Source of the DNA: Methylothermaceae bacterium
GTDB lineage: Bacteria > Pseudomonadota > Gammaproteobacteria > Methylococcales > Methylothermaceae
Length of the DNA stretch: 64,000 nt
Assembly: GCA_026981855.1 (NCBI GenBank)
Contig: JALSIB010000014.1
Location: 1 to 64,000, forward strand
Direction: 5' to 3'
Position numbers and translations under genes: made by a program. Shown here piece after piece: positions 6,974-16,371 of the stretch. How positions within the stretch are numbered: position 1 is the stretch's first letter; every line of letters starts with the position of its first letter. Under the pieces are notes generated by a model. The model was given only the letters and a program-made list of their open reading frames with translations. It was not told where the DNA came from and did no database searches.

Positions 6974-8592
6974 TCGATTCACAAACCCGCACCCTCACGC
7001 TGTGGAATCTCAGCGTCGCTTTCGCCGCCTTCGTCGTGGCATGTTTTCTGGGGTTCTACCAGATCGTGGAGCGCAGCGGCCTGTTCGAATTCCTGAAATC
7101 CGAAAGCCTGTACTTCACCTCGGTCAGCACCCACGGGGTGCTCATGGCGTTCGTGCTGACCACGTTTTTCATCATGGGTTTCGGCTACTATACCGCTGTC
7201 ACCAGCCTGAAACGTCCGATCTGGAACCCCGCCCTGGCGTGGGCGGGATTCGCCGTCACCCTGCTGGGAACCGTCATGGCGGCGATTCCGCTGGTTTCGG
7301 GAAAAGCTTCCGTCCTGTACACCTTCTATCCGCCGATCCAGGCCAGTCCCTGGTTCTATATCGGCGCCGCCCTGCTGGTGGTGGGATCGTGGGCATGGTG
7401 CGTCATCATGGTGGTGATGACGATCCGGTGGAAAAAGGACAACCCCGGCCATCTCATTCCCCTGCCCATGTTCGCGACCACCGCCAACGCCTTGTTGTGG
7501 CTCTGGACCAGCGTCGGAGTGGCGCTGGAAGTGGTTTTCCAGTTGATTCCCTGGTCCCTGGGATGGGTGGACGCCATCGACCCGGGACTGGCCCGGACCC
7601 TGTTCGCCTGGACCCTGCACCCCATCGTCTATTTCTGGCTGATTCCCGCCTACACCGCCTTGTACTGTTTCGTCCCCAAGGCGGCCGGGGGCTATCTGTT
7701 CAGCGATGAAATGGCCCGCTTCGCTTTCCTGGGGCTGCTGGTGTTCAGCCTGCCGATCGGTTTCCATCACCTATACATGGACCCGGAACAAGGCTCGGGA
7801 TGGAAGCTCCTCCATGGCGTCGGCACCTTCCTGGTGACCGTCCCCACCCTGGTCACCGGCTTCACCGTGCTGGCTTCCCTGGAGATCGCGGGCCGGCTTC
7901 GGGGCGGGAAGGGTCTGTTCGGCTGGATCGGCACCCTGCCCTGGTCCAACCCGATGGTGCTGGCGGCCATTCTGGCTTTTCTCATGCTCATTCTGGGGGG
8001 ATTCGGCGGCATCATCAACGCCAGCTACGCGCTCAACGCCATGATCCACAACACCGCCTGGGTGCCCGGCCACTTCCATTTGATCTTCGCCGGCACCACC
8101 ATCATTCTGTATTTCGCCATCGCCTACCATCTTTGGCCAAGACTGACCGGAAAAGCCCTGTATTCCCGGAACATGGCGCTGGTCCAGCTCTGGACTTGGT
8201 TCGTCGGCATGACCATGCTCAGCACCCCCTGGCACGTACTGGGACTGCTGGGGCAGCCGCGGCGGATCTCCGAGGTGACCTACAACAGCCTGTTGACCCT
8301 GGCGTGGCAACCCTATGAGCTGTTCATGATCATGGGCGGGGCGGTGCTGCTGGGATCGGCCATCCTGTTCGGCTACATCCTGGTGAAAAGCCTGGGCAAT
8401 ACCGTCGCCGCCACCGATCCGGAACCGGCCTATGCCCAGCCTGTCCATCCCCCCCGGGGTCTCCCGGCCTGGGTGGAAAACATCAAACTGTGGAACGTGG
8501 TGATCGCCGCGCTGATGCTCCTCAGTTTCGGCTGGCCCATTGTGCAATTCTTCTTCCTGAAAACCTATGACTCCATTCCCTGGGGGTATTGA
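6970..8592 (+). CDS. Cytochrome c oxidase subunit I, ba3 type
   Basis: A 540-residue polytopic membrane protein with at least 12 predicted helices. H55 in STHG is the low-spin heme ligand. TLHPIVYFWLIPAY carries the CuB His and the cross-linked Tyr pair. IHNTAWVPGHFH carries further CuB and heme ligands. It reduces O2 to water and pumps protons. The motif set is that of the B-type (ba3) branch, usually high in oxygen affinity. The ATG at 6970 overlaps the subunit II stop; no better start lies upstream in an untranslated position. Confidence 0.94.
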   Translation: MIDSQTRTLTLWNLSVAFAAFVVACFLGFYQIVERSGLFEFLKSESLYFTSVSTHGVLMAFVLTTFFIMGFGYYTAVTSLKRPIWNPALAWAGFAVTLLGTVMAAIPLVSGKASVLYTFYPPIQASPWFYIGAALLVVGSWAWCVIMVVMTIRWKKDNPGHLIPLPMFATTANALLWLWTSVGVALEVVFQLIPWSLGWVDAIDPGLARTLFAWTLHPIVYFWLIPAYTALYCFVPKAAGGYLFSDEMARFAFLGLLVFSLPIGFHHLYMDPEQGSGWKLLHGVGTFLVTVPTLVTGFTVLASLEIAGRLRGGKGLFGWIGTLPWSNPMVLAAILAFLMLILGGFGGIINASYALNAMIHNTAWVPGHFHLIFAGTTIILYFAIAYHLWPRLTGKALYSRNMALVQLWTWFVGMTMLSTPWHVLGLLGQPRRISEVTYNSLLTLAWQPYELFMIMGGAVLLGSAILFGYILVKSLGNTVAATDPEPAYAQPVHPPRGLPAWVENIKLWNVVIAALMLLSFGWPIVQFFFLKTYDSIPWGY

Positions 8593-8593
8593 G

Positions 8594-9244
8594 ATGATGA
8601 GACTGACATTGGCCCTGCTGACGATCACCGGCCTGGCGCATGGAGCGCCGGCCACCCAGGTGGCCTGGACGCCGGAAACCCAGGAACTGGTCAAAAGCGG
8701 CGATCCCGGGCGGGGCGAAAAACTGGCCGCAACCTGCGCCGGCTGTCACGGTGAACGGGGCGTCAGCGCCAATTCCGCCTTTCCTTCCCTGGCGGGACAA
8801 TTACCCACCTATCTGTACCGCCAGTTGCACGACTACAAGGACGGCAGCCGCGTCAATCCCCTGATGCAGAACTTCACCTCGGCCCTGAGCGACCAGGACA
8901 TGGCCGATCTGGCCGCGTGGTACAGCCGGCAACCGCCGCCCGAAAATTCCAAGGCGGCGGATCCGTCACAATTCGAAGACATCCTGCGCCTCGTCCGCCA
9001 GGGCGACAGCAAGCGGATCATTCCCCCCTGCCGCGTCTGTCATGGCAAGCAGGGACAGGGGGAGCAAATCGACACCCCCAGAATCGCCGGCCAGTCCGCC
9101 ACCTACCTGGAGCAGACCCTCAAGGCTTATCACGACGGTGAACGCCACAACGACATCTACGGCCGCATGCGTCTGATCGCAGAGCAGCTCACCAGCGAGG
9201 AAATCAGGCAACTGGCCCGCTATTATGCCACCCTGCAACCGTAG
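8594..9244 (+). CDS. Diheme cytochrome c (c4-like)
   Basis: A 216-residue periplasmic protein with a signal peptide (cleavage near AHGAPA, about residue 18). Two class I heme motifs are visible, CAGCH (48-52) and CRVCH (146-150), each with following Met residues that can serve as axial ligands (M91; Met in YGRMRL). The tandem-domain layout matches cytochrome c4. Directly behind the ba3 oxidase genes, with a GGGGG ribosome-binding site inside the coxA end, it is the likely electron donor to CuA. Confidence 0.9.
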   Translation: MMRLTLALLTITGLAHGAPATQVAWTPETQELVKSGDPGRGEKLAATCAGCHGERGVSANSAFPSLAGQLPTYLYRQLHDYKDGSRVNPLMQNFTSALSDQDMADLAAWYSRQPPPENSKAADPSQFEDILRLVRQGDSKRIIPPCRVCHGKQGQGEQIDTPRIAGQSATYLEQTLKAYHDGERHNDIYGRMRLIAEQLTSEEIRQLARYYATLQP

Positions 9245-9767
9245 CATTCCGCCGCTTCTTCTGGGGATTCTGCTGCTGCTCCCCCAGGCCGGTTGGCCGG
9301 GGGGCGCTTTCCCCCCAAGCGAAAACGCCTGGGATCTTCCGCCGCTGATCCTGCCCGACCTGCAGGGAAAGATGCGCAATCTTTACACTTGGCACGGCCA
9401 GGTCATCGTGCTCAATTTCTGGGCCAGTTGGTGCGCACCCTGTCAGGTCGAGCTGCCGCATCTGATCGAATACCAGCGCCGCTATGGCGCCCTAGGGCTT
9501 CAGGTCATCGGCGTCGGACTGGACGCCCCGGGCAAACTCGAAAATGTCGCCCGCACCCTTCAGATCCCCTTTCCGGTATTGCATGCCAGCCCGGACAAAG
9601 GCGGGCTGGAGATTCTCAGGCGATGGGGAAATCCCCATGGGGTGCTGCCCTTCAACGTGGTGATCAATCGCGATGGAACGATCCTGTTCAGGCGGATCGG
9701 CATCCTCGACGAAGAGGCTTTCGAGTCACTGCTGCTTCCCATCTTGAAAAGCAAAGGGCGGTTTTAA
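9225..9767 (+). CDS. TlpA/ResA-like thioredoxin
   Basis: A 180-residue protein with an N-terminal hydrophobic segment (about 9-22, signal or anchor), then a thioredoxin fold with the active site WCAPC (69-73) and a cis-Pro loop (GVLPFNVV). It overlaps the cytochrome c gene by 20 nt. Family members reduce disulfides in the periplasm, for cytochrome c heme attachment or for CuA-site cysteines. Its position in the oxidase operon favours a role in CuA or heme maturation; that is inference. Confidence 0.88.
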   Translation: MPPCNRSIPPLLLGILLLLPQAGWPGGAFPPSENAWDLPPLILPDLQGKMRNLYTWHGQVIVLNFWASWCAPCQVELPHLIEYQRRYGALGLQVIGVGLDAPGKLENVARTLQIPFPVLHASPDKGGLEILRRWGNPHGVLPFNVVINRDGTILFRRIGILDEEAFESLLLPILKSKGRF

Positions 9768-9800
9768 TCCAATATCCTTCTTTAAGGATTCTCACATCGG

Positions 9801-10253
9801 TTATTTTCCACATCCTGCATGGATATCTGGATCATCGACACGAAAAAAACCACCCACCTCTTGTAGTACTTCTTCCCCAAAAACCTCGGCAGCTGATTCT
9901 CCAGGAGCAAGAAACAATACGGTCATGGCCACACTATTCAGTTCCTCTTCAAAAGGACTCACCAGAAAACTATATCGATCAAAACCATAATTCAATGCAA
10001 GGTCACGTGCAGAGCAATATAGTAAAAACATTCCGATCATACCCCCACCCGGGGAGGGTAAAAATATATCCAACCGGGCATAGAATTTACGTTCAGTGTC
10101 GTGAAAATAGGTCACACTAGCAACCGGCGGCATGTGGTATTGTTCCGCAAAAAACACAATCGGTTCCTGTGCCTGCAACGAGCCTATTGTTCCTCTCACC
10201 AAAGCATTCACTCCAATGAGCGCCAAAAAAAAGGCTAAGAATGCTTTTCTCAT
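9801..10253 (-). CDS. Hypothetical exported protein
   Basis: A 150-residue protein with an N-terminal hydrophobic segment (about 3-20) resembling a signal peptide with possible cleavage near SLQAQ. A strong ribosome-binding site (AGGAGGTG) precedes the ATG at 10253. The mature part has no motif I recognise and a single cysteine near the end. It faces the oxidase operon tail to tail and lies just downstream of the DUF748 gene. Base composition is lower in GC than its neighbours. Function unknown. Confidence 0.6.
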   Translation of the reverse strand: MRKAFLAFFLALIGVNALVRGTIGSLQAQEPIVFFAEQYHMPPVASVTYFHDTERKFYARLDIFLPSPGGGMIGMFLLYCSARDLALNYGFDRYSFLVSPFEEELNSVAMTVLFLAPGESAAEVFGEEVLQEVGGFFRVDDPDIHAGCGK

Positions 10254-10323
10254 CGTTCACCTCCTCTTGTTGAGTGAAGTATTCATACACTCACCTATGT
10301 CATGAGTCGAAGGCAGTAACCAA

Positions 10324-13236
10324 TTACATCGGTCTGACGTTCAGCCGGGTGACCGCCCCTTCGGGAGGCGTCTTGTCTTCGACGGAAAGCTCGAGAAGAT
10401 AGACCCGGTTGGGGGTGATGAATTCGTGGTCGATAAGATATTTGGCGACGGTTTGGGCTCTGCGCTTGGCCAGATGGTGAAGCAGGGAAGAATCATAAGG
10501 AATCGTGGCGATGAGCTTTTGCTCGATCATCCGGTAGTAACCTTCCACCACCGAGGGATCTTCCGAATCCCTCGCCGACTCGAATGTATCGGCCGATTGG
10601 GGAAATTTCTGTTTGTACAATTCATGCAGCAATTGACGATATTCCTCGGGCGAGCGTTCGCCCCCGCTTTTTTCGCGCTTCTCTTCGATCTGATGTAATT
10701 GCCGCCGCAACAGGGCCTTGGCGATACCCGGCCAGTCATATTCCTTATAGGCGGCCCCCTTGATTTCCAGTTGCAGCTGTGGACGCGCCTTCAGGGCCTT
10801 CCCCAAAAGGTCGAGTTTCTTCCGCTCTTCCGCTGTCAGAACCTTGTCGCCACTCGGAAACCCGACGTAACTGAGATCGTCCTTGGCGCCCACCAGGCTG
10901 GCCAGCAGGGTGAAAGGCGAGGCAGCCACCTTGTAGACGACATTCAACAAGGTCTTGCCGATCAGGGCCGCAAAATTGAACTTGGGATCGTCCAGATTCC
11001 CCTGGACCGGAAGCTCCAGCTCGATCACGCCGCTTGCATCCTTGAGCAGGGCAACCGCGAGCTTGACCGGCGCATCGACCGCATCCGGACTCTCCACCCG
11101 CTCGCCAAGCGTCAGTTGTTCGATCACCAGCTTGTTCTCGGCAAACAGTTTCCGTTTCCTCACCTTGTAATGAAGATCGAGAGATATTCTTCCCTTTTCC
11201 ACCTTGTAACCGGCAAATTGCGCCATGTAGGGAGTCGCTGTCGTCAGATTGACATTTCTGAACTGCAGGAAGACATCGGTATCGTGGTCGAGTCGCAACG
11301 GATACAATTCCCCCTTGATCACGACCGGGGAGATTTTGTCCACCTTTCCCTTGATCAAGGCCTTGGTTTTCCGCTGCGACTCACTGGTGAATCCATCGAC
11401 CCGGCCATTGAGTTCGTTGATATCGACAGCGAAAGGAATGACCAATGACAGGTCGGCAAAGCGGGAAGAAGCGCCGTTGATCCGGATACTGCCAATGGAG
11501 ACGGGAAGTTTTCGGGATTTTTCAGGCGACGGTTTTTCGATGAGCTTTTCTATCTCTTTCCGGGCCTGTTTTTTCGTCGGAAGCTTGAAGATGCTGCTCA
11601 GGTTGGTGGAACGATCTTTTTCGATCACCACCCGGGCGAAAAGACCGTCGGAAACGATTTCGTCGATATCGAGTTTCATCGGATCGAGATTGTACTCGAT
11701 CCCGTTGATGCGCAATGCGCTCCAGTTGAGAAAGTCCTGGCGTTCCACGAGATCGCTGGTGTGCAGGTCCTTCACCAGCACATTGCCGCTATATTTGAGC
11801 GAAGGACCGCTCCCTTCGACCCGTTCGAAAAGCAGATGGCCGTCGGCATCGACGGCGCCCCGGTTCAGCTTGAGACGGGCGAAATCATCGATATAGGGCT
11901 GATAGGCCCTGATGTCCAGATCTTTCCCCTCGAAACGGATATCGGCTCGTACCGGCCTTATCGAAACCTCGCCGCTGGCGGTGATCTTTCCCCGTTCGCC
12001 GACTCCGATTCGCGCCTGGAGCACCGCCGACGAACCGGCCGCGGTGGAAAGATGGGTCAGTGTGATATCCACCGGATGCAGTTTGACCTGGACGGGCCGG
12101 CCTCTCGACAGATCGGTGAATCGCACGCCATAGCCTTCGAGACGGGTTCGTCCGATGGTCACGGCCCAGGTTCCGGCGTTTCCCGCGCCCTCTTTCTCCC
12201 CGGCGCCATTTTCACGCTTCGCGGCCTCGGCGGGTAAAAACAAACCGGCGAGATCGAGGCGCCCGTCTTTCGACAACGTCGTCGCCAACGCCGCGCCCTG
12301 ACTGGCGACCTCCTTCAGCGTGACGGTTCTGGCGGCCAGATCGAAATCGATCCCCTTCAATTCGACGACAGGGATATGAACAACTTCCCGCCCGCTGCCC
12401 TTGGGCGTGAGGGTAAGCGCCTGAATGCGCACGGCGCCGCCTTTCACCTTGAGATCCGGCGACCGCCCGCCGACCTGGAAGTCGTAATCCAGGGTCGCCC
12501 CCGCCCTGCCTTTCGTCAATCTGAAATTCACTTTAGATCGTATGAGCTGCCACACCTTGGGCAATCGCACATCCGATATTTCGATATGCCCCCTGGAACG
12601 GACGGGAACCATATTGATGTCGCCACGCCAACGCAGCTTTCCACCGGACGCCAGCTGGGTTTCCACCGTCAGGGGAGCGTCCGTGCTTTGCTGCAAGGTC
12701 GAAAAATTCTTGATCGAAAGCGAGAGGGGCGTGATCGTTTCCTTGAAAACCTCCTTGCCGCTCCGGTCGATAAAGTCCAGGCTTCCGTTTTTCAGCTCGA
12801 AATGGGCGATCGATATCGCCGGGGGCTTTTTCCGGGGTTCTTCTTCCGCCGGTTTGGAATCGACCAGGGAGGAGAAATTGAAACGCCCCTTTTGGTATTT
12901 GACGATTTTTCCATAAGGTTGAACCAAGGTGATCTCGTCGAAAACGATCGCCCGCTTCAAAATCGAATCCAGCAACTGGAAGTTGGCGGCAAACCTGGAG
13001 AACTTCAGAAAGATGCCCGAAGGATCGTCCGCCATGGAAAAACCGGCGGCGACCAATTGCAGAGTGAAGGGATTGAATTCGACCTTCTCCAAAGTCGCCG
13101 CCCGCCCTGTGTGCTTTTCGATCAGCCTGGGCGCCTGGGCTTCCAGAACCGCGGGAATGACGAAAAAACCCAGCAACGCATACAACGCTACCAGGACACC
13201 AACCAACAGCAAATATCGCGTGTATTTGTTTTTCAT
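10324..13236 (-). CDS. DUF748 / AsmA-like envelope protein
   Basis: A 970-residue protein anchored by one N-terminal helix (about 8-28) with a long periplasmic part made mostly of repeated beta segments. It begins with the characteristic block around EKHTGRAATLEKVEFNPFTL. The C-terminal part (RAQTVAKYLIDHEFI... LNVRP) is also typical of DUF748 proteins. AsmA-like proteins are thought to shape or carry lipid across the periplasm. It sits 2 nt downstream of the TAXI-protein gene and is probably co-transcribed with it and the lipoprotein upstream. Confidence 0.85.
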   Translation of the reverse strand: MKNKYTRYLLLVGVLVALYALLGFFVIPAVLEAQAPRLIEKHTGRAATLEKVEFNPFTLQLVAAGFSMADDPSGIFLKFSRFAANFQLLDSILKRAIVFDEITLVQPYGKIVKYQKGRFNFSSLVDSKPAEEEPRKKPPAISIAHFELKNGSLDFIDRSGKEVFKETITPLSLSIKNFSTLQQSTDAPLTVETQLASGGKLRWRGDINMVPVRSRGHIEISDVRLPKVWQLIRSKVNFRLTKGRAGATLDYDFQVGGRSPDLKVKGGAVRIQALTLTPKGSGREVVHIPVVELKGIDFDLAARTVTLKEVASQGAALATTLSKDGRLDLAGLFLPAEAAKRENGAGEKEGAGNAGTWAVTIGRTRLEGYGVRFTDLSRGRPVQVKLHPVDITLTHLSTAAGSSAVLQARIGVGERGKITASGEVSIRPVRADIRFEGKDLDIRAYQPYIDDFARLKLNRGAVDADGHLLFERVEGSGPSLKYSGNVLVKDLHTSDLVERQDFLNWSALRINGIEYNLDPMKLDIDEIVSDGLFARVVIEKDRSTNLSSIFKLPTKKQARKEIEKLIEKPSPEKSRKLPVSIGSIRINGASSRFADLSLVIPFAVDINELNGRVDGFTSESQRKTKALIKGKVDKISPVVIKGELYPLRLDHDTDVFLQFRNVNLTTATPYMAQFAGYKVEKGRISLDLHYKVRKRKLFAENKLVIEQLTLGERVESPDAVDAPVKLAVALLKDASGVIELELPVQGNLDDPKFNFAALIGKTLLNVVYKVAASPFTLLASLVGAKDDLSYVGFPSGDKVLTAEERKKLDLLGKALKARPQLQLEIKGAAYKEYDWPGIAKALLRRQLHQIEEKREKSGGERSPEEYRQLLHELYKQKFPQSADTFESARDSEDPSVVEGYYRMIEQKLIATIPYDSSLLHHLAKRRAQTVAKYLIDHEFITPNRVYLLELSVEDKTPPEGAVTRLNVRPM

Positions 13237-13238
13237 GA

Positions 13239-14222
13239 TCAGGGCGGGGACGGCCGCAACAAGCCGGCTTGGCGATAGAATTTCACCGCGCCCTCATGCA
13301 AGGGAGCGGTCAGTGATTCCACCACCATGCGCCTTCGATCAAGCGGGGCCAATACCGCCGCGGATCGTCTGAAGGTCTCGAAATCACCGAAAACGGATTT
13401 GACCACTTCGTAGGCGATCCTTCCGGGCAGCTTTTCCGCCGTCACCAAAGTTGCGCGGACGCCCACGGTCTCAAGCGGCTCCGGATTGCCGTCGTAGAGG
13501 CCGCCGGGTATTTCCGCCCGGATGAAATAGGGATACCTGGCCACCAGTTTTTCCACCACCTCTCTGGTGGGGGCGAGGAAACCACCTGGGCAAAGATCCA
13601 GGGTCTCACGGATGGATTGGCTGGGATGCCCAACCACCAGCAACAGCGCATCCAGTCTCGAATCACAGAAGGCGGCCACCTGTTCGAGCAGATTCATGGC
13701 GACCACTTCCCCCAGATCCTTCCGCCCCACACCACTTGCCCGAAGAACCGTCTCGGCCACCCAGCGGCTTCCAGAACCCGCCTTTCCCATATCGATCCGT
13801 TTTCCCCGTAAACCGCTCAGGGAACGAATTCCCTGATCCGGATGGACGATGACGGTGAAAGCTTCCGGATGGAGCGAGAACAAGGCGCGCAATTCCCCGA
13901 AAGGGGGGCGGTCTTCGAACATGCCGGTTCCCTTGACGGCATAAAACTGGATATCGGACTGGACGATTCCCAGTTCGTATTCACCCGAACGGATGGAGGC
14001 GATGTTCGCGATCGAACCGTCGCTGTAGGCCACGGAACAGCGGATTCCATGCTCCTGCCGCCGCAGGTTGATCCTGTCACAAATCGCCCGGGCGACATTG
14101 TAATAACTGCCGTGAACCCTGCCACTGGCAATGGTGATGAAGGTCGGCTCGACGCTGAAAACCCCTCCCCCACTAGCCGCCAGCGCCAGCCCCAGCAGAA
14201 AACGCTGTATCCAGACTTTCAT
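13239..14222 (-). CDS. TAXI-family TRAP solute-binding protein
   Basis: A 327-residue exported protein (signal peptide about 1-23). It has the TAXI start (FITIASGRVHGSYYNVARAI) and the SLSGLRGKRIDMGKAGSG block typical of the family. These proteins capture a solute in the periplasm for a TRAP permease with fused membrane subunits. No TRAP permease gene is in the window, so it is an orphan here. It ends 2 nt before the DUF748 start and follows the LssY_C lipoprotein by 6 nt. Confidence 0.88.
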   Translation of the reverse strand: MKVWIQRFLLGLALAASGGGVFSVEPTFITIASGRVHGSYYNVARAICDRINLRRQEHGIRCSVAYSDGSIANIASIRSGEYELGIVQSDIQFYAVKGTGMFEDRPPFGELRALFSLHPEAFTVIVHPDQGIRSLSGLRGKRIDMGKAGSGSRWVAETVLRASGVGRKDLGEVVAMNLLEQVAAFCDSRLDALLLVVGHPSQSIRETLDLCPGGFLAPTREVVEKLVARYPYFIRAEIPGGLYDGNPEPLETVGVRATLVTAEKLPGRIAYEVVKSVFGDFETFRRSAAVLAPLDRRRMVVESLTAPLHEGAVKFYRQAGLLRPSPP

Positions 14223-14228
14223 GCGTCC

Positions 14229-15533
14229 TCAGTCGTCATCATCCGTCAACATATAAATCATCAGGGGCGGATGTTCCCAGTCGAGTTCTTTCACTTCCGT
14301 GAAGCTGACCGCCTCGTTGCCGATGAACAGAACCAGACGCAGGCCATCGGTATAATAGGGGTCGCCCATCAGATTGTAGCGGGGGCTGTCCTGAAAGGCC
14401 ATCCCCACCCCCTTGGCCAAGGCGCCCATATACACCCGGTTGGTGAGCAGCAGATCCTGGCTCAGGTAGGTACGGGCCTCATCCACCTCCGGGTCGATGA
14501 CGTGGGTGGTCAAAGGATTGATTTTCCCTGTCAGACGCACGCCGATGTCCCGGCTGATCTGCCCCACCCAGATGGGTTTTCCCTGAAACCGGGCCGGCGC
14601 CAGCCACAGACGCAGGTGATTCCTCTCGTCGATGGTTTCACGCGCTTTTTGCATCGCCCAGTCCTGCTTTCTGCCGAACAGATAGAGGGGGGAAACGGGT
14701 GAATAGAGATATTTGGAGCCACTGAGAAACGCCAGAACCGTTTTCCGGATAGTCGCCAGATTCAATTTCTCGGTAGGATGCCATTTCCTTTGCACGAAGG
14801 CCGCCAGAACATCCTGCTCAGAACCGATGAAAACCAGGTTCAGGGGGTCGCCCTCTTTGGCGCCTTTCTCGTCCACGGTGCAGCAGGGCAGGCGTTCGAT
14901 CCAGTGCCGGAGCGCCTGAAGATCCTGGATCTCCACGATTTCGGAAGGCGCGTACAGGCTCCCGAAATCCACCTCGTCGCGGTCCAGCTCCATCCCGGGA
15001 ACCGGCAACGCGAACAGGAAGGTCTTTTCGTCATGCCCCAGGCCCTTCAGATCCACCTTGATGGCCTTCATCCCTTGATCGATACGGGTATAGACGAACC
15101 CGGAAACGGCGTGCCCGGGCAAAATGTGCTTGAACACCTCGTTCTCACGGAAATACCTGTCCATCTCCCGGTTCGCCTGGCTGGCAAAGGAAAAATGGTT
15201 GATCCATGAGGCTTCGTGAGGCGCGTAGTATTCGGGATCGAGAGAAACGGGAAACAACCAGTAGGGATGTTGGGCGTTGTTTCGAATCCTCAACCAGACA
15301 GGTTGAATGCCCCGTTCCATCATATCCACCCCAAAATAGCGGCGGGTCTCCTCAGGGCCCAGCGCCACCGCGCTCACCTCGATCTCATCGTCCCGATGGA
15401 CCTCCATGCGGCTGAGAAACCCAACCTGATCCTTTCCCATGGGACGATACGTGGTGCAGCCGCCCATTCCAATCATCAGGATCAGGCAGGCTGTCAGATA
15501 TTTGAAAAAAGGGGGGTGTCGTGCAGAAACCAT
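14229..15533 (-). CDS. Lipoprotein with LssY C-terminal-like domain
   Basis: A 434-residue protein. The N-terminal hydrophobic stretch ends in a lipobox (IGMGGC, Cys at about 26). The second half, from about residue 205 (NLVFIGSEQDVLAAFVQRKWHPTE), matches the LssY C-terminal domain found alone or behind PAP2 phosphatase domains. The first half contains no membrane helices. It is probably exported to the outer or inner membrane. It is the first gene of a three-gene minus-strand run with TAXI and DUF748. The biochemical role is unknown. Confidence 0.78.
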   Translation of the reverse strand: MVSARHPPFFKYLTACLILMIGMGGCTTYRPMGKDQVGFLSRMEVHRDDEIEVSAVALGPEETRRYFGVDMMERGIQPVWLRIRNNAQHPYWLFPVSLDPEYYAPHEASWINHFSFASQANREMDRYFRENEVFKHILPGHAVSGFVYTRIDQGMKAIKVDLKGLGHDEKTFLFALPVPGMELDRDEVDFGSLYAPSEIVEIQDLQALRHWIERLPCCTVDEKGAKEGDPLNLVFIGSEQDVLAAFVQRKWHPTEKLNLATIRKTVLAFLSGSKYLYSPVSPLYLFGRKQDWAMQKARETIDERNHLRLWLAPARFQGKPIWVGQISRDIGVRLTGKINPLTTHVIDPEVDEARTYLSQDLLLTNRVYMGALAKGVGMAFQDSPRYNLMGDPYYTDGLRLVLFIGNEAVSFTEVKELDWEHPPLMIYMLTDDDD

Positions 15534-15593
15534 GAATGCAACACTCTGAACCTGCGCGGGTCGTCGTATCCTGTAGCGGTTGCAAATAGCGTA

Positions 15594-16274
15594 TCATTTT
15601 TTGGGCGAATATACCTGACTCAACCAGATCAAACTGTTCGCCTGGTAACTTTTCTTCCACCCAAGATCCGACAGGTATTTTTCGATATGCTCCGGATCAT
15701 GAAGCCAGGTCCGGAAGTCGCTTCCACTCAGGGACAAAAGAAGATTCAACGCCCCCATCCCGAAACGGTTGAGCGGATGGGCTCTCGGATAAGTCAACGC
15801 CAAAACCCTGCCGGCCTTTTCCGAGGCGCGGGCCAATAAACCTTCCGCATCGGGATAACAACAGATGACCTTGTCCAGAAGGACGATGTCGGCACTGTCC
15901 AGACACTCCGACAATTCGATAAAATCCCCCTGCCGATAAAACACCTTGTTCCCAAGCCCTTGCTCCCGCGCCAACTGACGGGCTTCCTCCAGCATCACAG
16001 GCGAGAGATCCACGCCTGTGGCCTTTGCCGCGCCATGCTTCAACAACCATTGATGAAGATATCCGACACCGCAGCCGATCTCCAGCAAGCTCGCCCCGTG
16101 GTATCCAATCCGCTCCAGCCCCCGGAGCAATTGCCGCTGGGAATGCTCAAGACCGAACCAGCGGTAGCGATAGCGGTAATATCTGGCGAAACGGGAAAAC
16201 AGGCCACCGGCGGCCCGGGCATGGCAACAACAGGAAAACATGACGCGCTTCAGCTCCGATTCAATCCTCGACAT
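15594..16274 (-). CDS. Class I SAM-dependent methyltransferase
   Basis: About 226 residues. The SAM-binding motif LLEIGCGVGYLHQWLL and the motif ATGVDLSP are clear. A cysteine-rich start (MFSCCCH) and overall pattern recall Mg-protoporphyrin or ubiquinone-type O-methyltransferases, but no pigment genes are near. The start is uncertain: ATG at 16310, 16274 or 16241 are all possible and none has a good ribosome-binding site. A GGGAGG followed by an 8-codon reading frame overlaps the region and could be a leader. The substrate is unknown. Confidence 0.8.
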   Translation of the reverse strand: MSRIESELKRVMFSCCCHARAAGGLFSRFARYYRYRYRWFGLEHSQRQLLRGLERIGYHGASLLEIGCGVGYLHQWLLKHGAAKATGVDLSPVMLEEARQLAREQGLGNKVFYRQGDFIELSECLDSADIVLLDKVICCYPDAEGLLARASEKAGRVLALTYPRAHPLNRFGMGALNLLLSLSGSDFRTWLHDPEHIEKYLSDLGWKKSYQANSLIWLSQVYSPKK

Positions 16275-16371
16275 AGACAAAGACCGCCATCGCCGCTTCC
16301 TCCCTACCATTTCAAGAAGGAAACCACGAGGCGGTCTCAGTGAAACCGGTCAATCCGACCGGAGGGGGAAA

